From: Opeltia flavorubescens
Lineage: Eukaryota; Ascomycota; Lecanoromycetes; Teloschistales; Teloschistaceae
Assembly: GCA_000442125.1 (NCBI GenBank)
Contig: KE546975.1
Span: 992,001-1,056,000 of the forward strand
Length of the DNA: 64,000 nt
Direction of reading: 5' to 3'
Both the position numbers and the translations under genes were made by a program. Below, one piece after another: positions 54,922 to 64,000 of this stretch (within the stretch, counting starts at the first letter, position 1; every line of letters begins with the position of its first letter). The notes below the pieces were generated by a model. It did not search any database and had not been told where the DNA came from. It worked only from the letters and a program-made list of their open reading frames with translations.

Positions 54922-56523
54922 ATGGACATACCCGCTCGCCGTCCCATTATCTCTCCAGCCCCCCTTCATAGTACAGGATCACGTCATTCCCAAAGCAATC
55001 CAGAGACTATACAAAAACAAGATCTCAACAATAGCACAAGCAGCACAATACCTGCTCCTATGAATTTCTCTCCATCATTGCTTTCCGATTATAGCTATGG
55101 CTTCAATAACCACAACCCGGAATCGCTGATCCCGCCTAAGACATTTCCAACATGGCAAGACTTTGAAATAACGTCTGATCCTTATCATCTCCAAAATCAG
55201 CTTCACAATGCCTTTGAATGTTCGACAGACGACTATCGACCATCCTCCGAGACATTTGGCCTAGTCAAAGAAGCACATCCGCCGTGGGGTGAGGAAAACT
55301 CATGCGAGGCCACACCGCCAGTCTTCATGCCCAGTGATCGAGACGCTTACCAGCACTACGTGAGGACACAAAGCTCCAGGGACGGGGATAGCCACTGGAA
55401 GACCCAAACATATCGACCACAGCTTGTCGATTACCCGACTCCGCAGTCTGACTTCTCTTTGTCTCCACCGCAACACGCCCAAAGACACTTCGGCTCGAGC
55501 GATTACGATCGTACTGGACGAAATGATCAGTATGTGGCGACTCTGGGTAATGCAGCTTCGCAACGGCTCTATGGTGGCCTTCCAAGTATCGAGAGATCGC
55601 ATGCCCAGCAACATGAAGCTTCAACTCCGAGCGGAAATAGGATTCCTTACGAGCTGGAAGGACGAGGACAGCAGCCCTTCGACGAAAGCGAAGATTCTGA
55701 TGAAGATGGCAGTGTCAACTGCGAGCCATATGCGCAATTGATATTCCGCGCTCTCAAAGAAGCTCCTGGATACAGAATGGTCTTGAAGGACATCTATCGG
55801 TGGTTTGAGAAAAATACCGACAAGGCACGGAAGAGCTCAAAAGGCTGGCAGAACAGTATTCGGCACAATCTTTCTATGAACGGGGTAAGAACTATGCGTC
55901 TAACACAAAGATCGTACTAAAATTTGTGCTCGCAGGCTTTCAGGAAGGTCGACCAGGATCCGTCTGCTGACGAAGCCAAAAAAGGCTTTATCTGGGTGTT
56001 AGAGCCCTCGGCGCTCATCGAGGGGGTCAAATCTACTACCCGGTATCGGAAACCTGGATCGAACAAGAAGAATGGAAAAGGCCGACATCCAGCTCCAGAA
56101 CGTCAACGATCAGGTGCAAAGGGCGGTAAAGCAGCCCGCAAGGCAGCCAAGCTCAGACGATCTGCGAGGGTTGATTGTCCAGGACATTGGGATCAGGAAG
56201 ACATACCACTACAAAGTATTGAAATACCACCGTCGTATACTGCCGCCGGCCAACCCTTGACACCATCGAGCATATGGACGCCCGACAGTCTAGAGTCATT
56301 CATCAGCACTGCCAGTCGACCTCTGACGCCTCTCACAGCTGGCCAAGCGTTGTATGATTACAGTGACATTGAGGGCGTGACATCGATGGTGCCTCATGGT
56401 CCTCTGTTTCCCGAAGCTTGTGGCACGGTCGCTTCAGATAGTATGACTAACTTCAGCGCTTCCGTCGCTGGCGATGTCGTGACATCAAGTCCCGGACGGA
56501 CGATTCATAAAGTTAAGCCTTAG
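54922..56523 (+). CDS. Forkhead transcription factor
   Basis: Exons 54922-55884 and 55936-56523 (51-base intron, phase 0) give 516 aa. The forkhead domain is at about 269-365: PYAQLIFRALKEAPGYRMVL and KDIYRWFEKNTDKARKSSKG, then recognition helix WQNSIRHNLSMNGAFRKVD and wing KKGFIWVLEPSAL. The intron lies inside the recognition-helix region, right after HNLSMNG. A basic stretch follows the domain (RHPAPERQRSGAKGGKAARK). The flanks are disordered and Ser/Pro-rich. Forkhead factors in ascomycetes act in cell-cycle timing, septation and development; which subfamily this is cannot be told here. Confidence 0.93.
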
Positions 56524-57689
56524 CTCCAGCTACGGAGCGTTACCCTCTTCTCTCCGGTATGGTTGGAGACGTGTATCACCACAACTTTCAGGTGAATATT
56601 TCACCCATTACTTATGTCCCAGACTTGTTCAAAATGCGGCAACGTTTCTTTGACATGTTATGCGTCGCCCATGTCTCTAAATATTTGCGAATTTGTACAC
56701 TTCTCTGTCTTCCCGCATTCGGTATGTTTGATAAACTTGCGGCGAACGCTGAATTCAGCGTACATCCTCGGTATCTCACCGTCCCTTTGATAAACATCTG
56801 TACATCGGTATAAAACAGGGGTAGTTCGCCAGGACGCTTTTCGATCGGCTTAATTGGGCGATGTGGAGGATGAAAATACGGTCACACTTTCTACCCCTTT
56901 CCAAGCTATGAAGTCCACAGAGATGAATTCGAGAGGCCATTTTCTTCTCCCAACTCAAAAGATATCTCTTGAATGTTCTCATTCTAATCACTGTTTCTTC
57001 CAGCCTTTTCGCACGTTCGTCACCTGACTGACAGGGCAAAGACAGAGCATGACCTCATTAGGCGGCCATTTGTTCGGTTTAGTCAATTGTGCGTCGATCG
57101 GCCTCACCCCCTCAGAACATGCACGTCGCTCCCTACTCAATGACCGACCTCTGGACTGAAATAAATCAGTACGGCACTGACGCAATTGAAGGAGATGCAT
57201 GTCACAATGCAGAGATCTGCGCCGAGATCTGGGCTAACCTACGTCTGTTGAAAATTAGAGCCGACAACACGTGTTGGGACAGACAGCCGCTGAAAATGAC
57301 CATCCTATAGTTGTATCAAGAGTAGGGCTGTGATCGGCAGGAAATCAAATAGCCAAGGGTGGAAGTTTACTGCAGGGCTCAAGGTAAACAGTGCAGACTG
57401 CTGTGCGACGTCGTACCCAGAATCGAATGATGGATCTACGTTCAAGCTGAAGATCAGGCAATTCCAAATCCTGGTCAAGCTAGTCTGTTCGTAATCGCTA
57501 TCGACTGTAGATGATCACGAAAGACAGCTAGGAGGACCATCCGGCCGGATTGCTCGGGTCAAAAATGTTCATCGCTTAAGAACTAATCAATGTCGACTTT
57601 ATACCAAGGTCTGATCATAGACGTGGCGGGCAGATTCATTTAATTTCTGAGCAATAGGCTAATCCAGCTTGAAGGAGTCAGTATCTTCT
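56524..57689. other. Gene-poor region
   Basis: No supported coding exon. It follows the forkhead stop codon. Confidence 0.4.
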
Positions 57690-59130
57690 GGTATGTAGGC
57701 TGCAACATTGACAGCTGTCGGTTGTTTTATCCCCAGAGTGACTCCTGCGTTGGTCTTTTCTTGGAGACGATTTTCTCAAACATTACTGGGTAGCGGTTCG
57801 CGTGTTCTTTCCATGCCCGTCTCTCAGCAAAGTCCTTTAAGGTGTGATCCTGGCACTTACGGTGGCAAGCTGCAGCCGAGAAGTCACGAATGCATTGCAC
57901 CTGTCATAACTAACCGAGCCAACCCAACCCCACATCTGCCAGAAGATAAGTCGGTCTACTTCCGAGCATCCTGAGGAAAGATCTCCCAAACTCAAAGCTT
58001 TGGTAAAGCCCTACCGCATTTCTCAGCCTTGCGAGGCGTGGAGTCATGTTGTAAGAATTATTAGGTTTGGGGCAAGCAAAGTCGGGAAATGGTGTAAGGC
58101 TTCACCTCTGAACGTATTGCCTTCTTTCATGCCAAATACAGGCTTTGACTTGACGGTATGCTTGCGAGGCTTCTGTATCGAAGGTAACACGACAGTCTGC
58201 AACGGTCCCAATCCAGGCGAGAACTGGTTCGATGGCGTATGATGCCACATGCTAATCTTCACACTAAATTCAGAGCAAGGCGGCAACTGATTCCATCTAC
58301 CGGGTTGTCATACTGCATGACGCGGAAAGTTATGTTCGGAACCCAGATCTGACCTTCCATGGGCTCTCATCCACAGAGTTCATCGACCGATATCGATCAC
58401 TGTCTTGGTGCTACTGGATTCACCCTCAGAAGATTTTGATAAGATTGCTGGGAATGTCTCAGTGGAGAGCGGGCCACCTCCGCCGAATTTTCCAACGTTG
58501 TACGAGGCTAGGTAAAGTTACTGATCACTATAGGCTACTATCTTGAATTTAATGGGCAAGCTGCTTGGTAAGCCAGATCCGAACCTCGAACCAACCGGAT
58601 GTAACAAAAGAAACCCGTATGAAAGGAGTATACCCAACCTATCGTCAACCTAGGCGCTGTAGGTGGTTGCCCTGGTCTTCTTGACGCATCGGAACCCATC
58701 CCTGACGCGGTACAGCGGCTGGAACCGAAATTACTAGCCACTTCGTTACCAGGATCTGCATACTGATCTTCAGAGATATCGTCGGCTCTGGACTCATAGA
58801 TTAACAGCAATTACCAGATCGGGCCGAAAAATCAGACATGTCATGAGTCACACACAAAATGAGGGTTCACTTTTCCTTCGTGGGCAATGACGCTCGTGGA
58901 AGCAGGATCCTTCATCAATTTACGGACCATGGTTCCCCGTGCCTCAGCGCATTCGATGAAAGATCGATCGATACTTATCCGAACGCTCTCTGGACATCAT
59001 TCGTTTGCACGACTGTATCAGTACATAGCTCGATGGCGTATAGAAATATTCAATGGTGCGATTTCCTAAATATCACCTTCGGAACGTCTTCCCCCATCTA
59101 TCCGATGATCGGGTGCAACCCCTAGCCGGT
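57690..59130 (+). pseudogene. Possible relic of a cysteine-rich, multi-exon gene
   Basis: Several stretches look like exons. One near 57690-57788 (CNIDSCRLFYPQSDSCVG) has a GTAGCG donor and a 52-base intron that joins in phase to CDPGTYGGKLQPRSHECIA. Another near 58000-58236 reads GFDLTVCLRGFCIEGNTTVC and NGPNPGENWFDG. A third, after a possible 37-base intron, reads ATDSIYRVVILHDAESYV. Further right, the frame changes between EFIDRYRSLS and DSPSEDFDKIAGNVSVESG. No start codon with a signal peptide and no complete chain of exons could be built, so decay is the simplest reading. The many Cys suggest a secreted parent protein. Confidence 0.25.
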
Positions 59131-60614
59131 AAACAAGATCAGTCGATGGAAGCCACGCTATGGCGCCATCGCCGGTTATTAAGTACCATGCCATTCCCTT
59201 CAACCTTGCTCAGTAGAATAGCGATTTAGTCTACATGGACCCTCAAATTTGATAACTCGGTATTATTCATCGGCAGGAGATGATTTCCCTCTTGGGTTTT
59301 AGATCTGGAGCTTGACGCCACCTGGGAACTTGATTGGTACAGGACGAATTTCATCCAGAAAGTCGATATTGTATCTTGACTTTTCGCTGTAAAGCCGTCG
59401 CGTCGAGCTTCCTCAACAAAATCCAAATATTCAGGGATCATGACGTCCGTCATGGAGATCTGGAGTACTGGCCCTACATCTGAGTTTTATACATCGCGTA
59501 TCGTCTAAAATGACCGAGCGATCAAGAGTCACGTCTCCGATAGACCAAGAGTGCTCAAAACGATGATGAGATAGTGGCTAAGCCCGTTATCGGCTCTCAG
59601 ATGATTCCGTCAGGTACTAATGGCAAACAGGTTCACCCAATCCCCAAGACCCCTAGCCCTAAATTTGAGCTGAAAAGCGATAATCAAAAAGCCTTGCCAT
59701 AGGAATTTGCTGTATCAAGATCCCAAGCTCTACCCCCTTACTACATACGTCCCTCATGTTCTGTCTTCCCCTGCTCCTGTCATTCTCACGAATGCTCTTT
59801 CATTACTTTAAACCTTTTGTTTCCTTCGCTCTTCCACATACTCTACACATGTCTTTTGTTCCTTTGTCGTGAGAACAAGATCCGCTCGGGCTACTTCATA
59901 GGGTAATATCCCAGTCATCAATCCTGGACATTCTTCATTGCAGGCCAGTCGCAGCATTCGCTTTCTTCACACTTTCCTCAAGTCCCTGACAAGACCCTGG
60001 CTGAGATGGGATTTCTCGGTTGCTAGGGTGACTAAAAACCTCATTTCGCTTTTTTCACCAGTCGAGGTTGAACGTAAGCTTTGGGGGAAAGGCACAGGAA
60101 GACATGTGACTTATTCTATCCGGCTCAATTCGAGCCGATTCAATCTCGTGGTGCAATATTTCAACAGTGCTGTTCGCCTAAAAATTACAAATATCACTGT
60201 CACGTTCACCACCCGGCCAGAGGCATATCAAGCTACACAAAACGACATATGAAAAACCAACTTTTATTTTAAAAGGGAAGGAGCAACCCAACCTCTCCTG
60301 TACAGACAAATACTTTCCTACCAGATACAATTCGTTTTTCTGAATCCTTCTCATTTCATAATCATCATCGCAAGACCTCCAACAGAAACAAAAAGACGTG
60401 ACGCTTATGCTACACACTCCTTGACAACGCCTTAACGCTTCATGTACGTCTGTCATTCTTCAAATACCAAATGATAAAGAGAAACAGAGAAGCCAAGCCA
60501 AAGTCCAAGTCAACCGCGCCTTTCCTTCCCTGCCTATGCCACGGAAAACTCCCCTCTCCTTCTCCCTTCACTTTCCCTACCCTCCCCAATGTCCACCTCC
60601 CACTCATCTCCCCC
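59131..60614. other. Gene-poor convergent region
   Basis: No supported gene. The right end should carry the 3' untranslated region of the minus-strand IQGAP gene. Confidence 0.4.
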
Positions 60615-63600
60615 TCAAGAATCCCGATCCTTATAAAACTTCCTCATAATCAAATGCAAGAAGAGATTCACATTCACCCTCACCTCCCCGCCCCCACCAA
60701 AGAACTCCAAAAACTGCGTGTTATTGAACTGCGCCTGCAGGAGATCATCCAACGGGACCTGAGCGCTCGCTCCGGGGATGGAAATAGGTCCATTACTGCC
60801 CTCAAGCGCGAAGACGCCAACTTCGTTACTCGAGATGGTGAGGTCGATGTGCGCGAACTGGCGTTCTGTGTAGCCGCGCCAGGAGACGAGGATGCCTCTG
60901 TTAGCAAGCTCTTGGGCCGAGTATTTGAAAGAGCCGAATTTGGGGACGCGGCCTGAGCGTTGGAGTTCGCGTTCGTGGTCCCATTGTTTGGTGAAGGGCA
61001 TGAGGAAGCGTTTTTTGCCCTTTTTGTTTTGTAGCGTCACCATGGCTTGTTCGATGTAGTCATTGTACGTCTTGAGCTGCTGTTCGAGGTACGTGGCTTG
61101 GTCGTTGAGGCGGGCGAGGGTAAGGCGAACGCCTTCGAGTTCGCGTTGACGTTGGATGCGCCGCCGATGTTTGGTGCGGATGTCAACTGCGATTTCGTTG
61201 AGGATATCTTGGTAGTGGTTATTGCGAGTGAGGTGACCAATCTGTTCGAGGCGGAGGATATTTTCGAGCGCGGTGCGTTTGAGTTCGGCGTAGGGCATGG
61301 AGGCAATATCAATGAGAGAGGTGGATTCGGAGTAGGCGCCTCGGCGGCGAGAGGTGGTGGAGAGCTCGTCACGGACGAGGGCGGCCCAGCGGTCTTCGTC
61401 TTCCATGGTTATGGGCTTGACCATAATTTCCATTAGATTGGAGCCAGATTGCACGCGGATGATGTAGAGGATGCAGCGTTTCGTCTCCATAAAGAGTGTC
61501 TTGGCTTCAGCGTCCGGATCTAGGTAAATCGTTAGCATACAGTATAAAGGACTGTGGGTCATAGGTACAGACCTTCTTTGTCGTGCAGCTTTGGGTTCAA
61601 AGTAAGGCAGATCTCGGAGCTGCTGACGTGCTTGAGTTCGTGCTCGTTGTTTTGAACGCTACCAAGCTCACGAACTACTTCCCGTAGAACGTCATCTTGA
61701 CTGGGGCAAATGGTTGGCATGTCGCCCGCTACAAGCCGGTGGATGGAGAAGATATCCGCCATCTTGATGTACAGCGTCGGCTTCGTTCGTGCGTACAAGT
61801 CATTGAATTCATCGATGTCAAACTGGGTCTCGGCTGAAGGTACGTCGATCACTGCTGTCTGTTAGCTTTGGAAGCTGCTCGTGTATGTTGGACGCTTACG
61901 ATTGCCCCAGATATCGCCAAGTCGCTGGATCGATTCCCCAACGTAGCTGTTGAGAGGCTGTAGAAAGGCGTTTTCGCCTCCAAACAACCTTCCCAGAGCA
62001 ATCTGTCCAAGAACTTTTGCGACTTCCCCGACATTCCGCCTATGCTCTTGCGACAGTCCTCGATCAATCACTCCGTATTTCTCTGGTTCGACAAGGGCGG
62101 GCTGAAGATAGTTTCTCCAAAGCCAGTGCCCAACAATCTGCAAGATCTTCTCCGGGCTCTCCTGTTGAAACCTATTCGCAAGACACTCAAACATCTGCTG
62201 CGCAATGTAACGCACGCCGAACGGCATCCGATGAAGACTCTCTTCTAGAGCTACGAAGCATTGGTCTGCAATGTCTCGAAGATCTTGGAGGTGGATGATG
62301 AACGTCCGCCTGGTCTCTTCGTCGCGTATTGCTTCTTCTCGAGGGATGTCTGGGGATCTACGGCTTCTTTGACCGGTACGGAGCTGCTCGTTCTCGATGG
62401 CGGAGAGATAAATCTGCATTGGATCGCTTTCTAAGTCGAGCTCAGGGTTTTCGATGATGTTCTCCTTGATGATTGGGCCCATGATGTCTCGCATGTACTT
62501 CCTGTCTCGTGGCGACTTGACGTAGGCACCAAAGATTTTGGCCCAAAAGCAATTTGCTCGCAGGTATTCTTGTAATGATTGGCAATGATCAATCTCTTCC
62601 TTCATAGACCGCGCGATCAGCTTGATGAGATAGTATTCTTCTCTTCGTTTCTGAGCATAGCCAAATACGCCCATCATGAGATGTCTTATTCGCTCGCATT
62701 CTTTCTCAGCCGTCGCTTGCTCTCGGATCCTTCGAAAGAGTCGTGCAAGGTACTGCGGTTGCGTTTGCAGGACAAAGAAAAGTTCCTGGTAGTGCTCGAG
62801 CTTCTTTCTTGAATTTTTATTCAATGCCTTGAGATCGAAAGGGTCTTTGGACGAGATCTCGGTGTTCGTCAGCAGTCTTCCAGCATCGCCTCCGAAATGC
62901 CTTTGATGCTTTACTACTTCATCCAAGGTGATCTTATTCTTGACAAGGAGAGCTATCTTAATGTCGAGCTGAGTGATGTACTGGTCAGCCAGCTCATTCT
63001 GTCGCACGTGCTGGACAACAGTTTTCCTGAGTCTTTCGAATTCCACTTCCTCGTCGAAATCAAAGTCACTGTCATTCAGTAGATGCACGAACCCTTTGAC
63101 CGTTCCGACTGGAGGATTTTTGCCGCTCGTCAAACTCTTATATGCCTCTCCTTGTAATTTTGCTCGGAAGAAGCTTTGCACTTTCACCACCTTTTCCATG
63201 TTGGCCTTGAAGAATCTTTGTTTCTCCCGGAACTTAGCCCGGACTAACGTTCCACGAGCAGCCGCTTGTAGTGCTTCGATTCCACTTTCTTCGTCCTCGA
63301 GCTGGGAGAGCAGAGTTCCGACGTCGATTCTGAGCATCATTGCTCGGCCAAGAGCTTGCAGCTGAATTATCTCTGCGGTATTCGATAGCAGATCTTTTCG
63401 CAGCTCATCTGCGCTCTCTCGGATTGCGATTCCTCGCGCAAAGGCCTGAAGTTGGACGATCGTGGGTTGCTGACTATGCAGTAATTCGAGATCGTGACTA
63501 TACGACTGGCGTAGCAGAAATCCACGAGAGGCACTCTGCAAAGTCTGAATAGAAATAGTTGCCCGAGCCAGTCCAGACAAGAGTTTTTCAGTCTGTAAGC

Positions 63601-64000
63601 GCTCAACTTGGCCTCTGATCATACTTTGTATGTTAATAATTGTTCTGCATTGCTCTTGAAGTTCGTTGCGTGTACTCTGGATCCGGCTTCGAANAATCAT
63701 ACCGCGACCAAACGCTTGTAAGCTCCGTATTATGGGTGATTCACTTTCCAAGGCAGTTGCTTCCCGTGTCTGCTGTTTTCTAGTTCTCATGCCTCTTGCT
63801 ATAGATTGAAGGACGAGTATCTCATGTTTTCTGCCTTGGAGTTGTGCCTTATCAGCTTGTATTCTGCGGCGCTCGAGCATACCGCGTATCGCAGCCGTCA
63901 CATTAACAACGCTCTGATTAGCGTCAAGAGTTTCCTCATGTGTGTTCTGTATAACATGACGTTGCAAAGCACCTCGTACCGCTGCCTGAAAGCTTCTGAT
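60615..64000 (-). CDS. IQGAP family protein (Rng2-like), 3' part; 5' end beyond right edge
   Basis: Visible exons: from beyond 64000 to 61900, 61851-61573, and 61519-60615, joined in phase by introns of 48 and 53 bases. At the left of the protein fragment, ten IQ-like repeats follow at exactly 30-residue spacing (AAVRGALQR, AAIRGMLERR, SIARGMRTRK ... AAARGTLVRA, SFFRAKLQG). The GAP-related domain comes next (ELADQYITQLDIKIALLVKN; QPQYLARLFRRIREQATAEK; ANCFWAKIFGAYVKSPRDRK; MPFGVRYIAQQMFECLANRF). The RasGAP C-terminal domain ends the protein (KKRFLMPFTKQWDHERELQR; RGILVSWRGYTERQFAHIDL; LHLIMRKFYKDRD). IQGAPs scaffold actin and myosin at the cytokinetic ring. The actin-binding calponin domain should lie outside the window. 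N at 63694 makes one residue unknown. Confidence 0.95.

Noticed and set aside
1-64000. tRNA or rRNA genes, CRISPR arrays, bacterial operon signals
   Set aside because: I looked for tRNA-like B-box words and regular spacer arrays and saw none; the DNA is eukaryotic. A covariance-model search for tRNAs would be decisive and was not possible.

Overview
The window looks like nuclear DNA of a filamentous ascomycete (Pezizomycotina). Genes carry short introns, mostly 50-70 bases, with GTAAGT/GTGAGT-type donors and CTAAC-like branch sites. The gene content is typical of the group: a Zn2Cys6 regulator, a DUF6594 protein, F-box proteins, an FG nucleoporin with a Ran-binding domain, a kinesin-8 and an IQGAP. 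Placement in Leotiomycetes is only a guess from the overall protein style. Exon joins were worked out by hand from splice signals and reading phase. Where the phases close exactly I treat the model as good. Five isolated N bases (11300, 24142, 37938, 45020, 63694) point to a draft assembly.

Layout. 1-8.8 kb: 5' part of an SH3 (Boi-like) polarity protein, divergent from a MIZ/SP-RING SUMO-ligase-like gene; then a small unknown gene and a DUF6594 membrane protein. 8.8-14.3 kb is gene-poor. It holds a small secreted protein, a single-pass membrane protein with an in-frame TGA just after its membrane segment, a 490-bp element with 65-bp terminal inverted repeats, and a degenerate tandem repeat. 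14.3-21.5 kb, all on the minus strand: Nup2-like nucleoporin, peroxisomal SCP2, F-box-like protein. 22.7-27.8 kb, plus strand: three diverged paralogues sharing a Trp-His-Pro motif, plus an unassigned gene between the second and third. This is the best candidate for something undescribed.

28.1-43.3 kb: a protein with two cyclic-nucleotide-binding-like domains, an F-box and leucine-rich repeats; SLX4; the KEOPS subunit CGI121; a Zn2Cys6 factor; a charged His/Lys/Glu repeat protein; a Tim17/22-like membrane protein. 43.6-56.5 kb: a small conserved unknown with a one-codon first exon, kinesin-8, MsrA, an unknown gene, NEJ1/XLF, cactin and a forkhead factor. 56.5-60.6 kb is gene-poor, with possible relic exons. 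From 60.6 kb to the right edge lies the 3' part of an IQGAP (Rng2-like) gene with ten IQ-like repeats at an exact 30-residue spacing.

Most named genes are single-copy housekeeping functions (genome stability, tRNA modification, splicing, cytokinesis, nuclear transport) that do not form one pathway. Several sit head to head over 270-580 bases, suggesting shared promoters.
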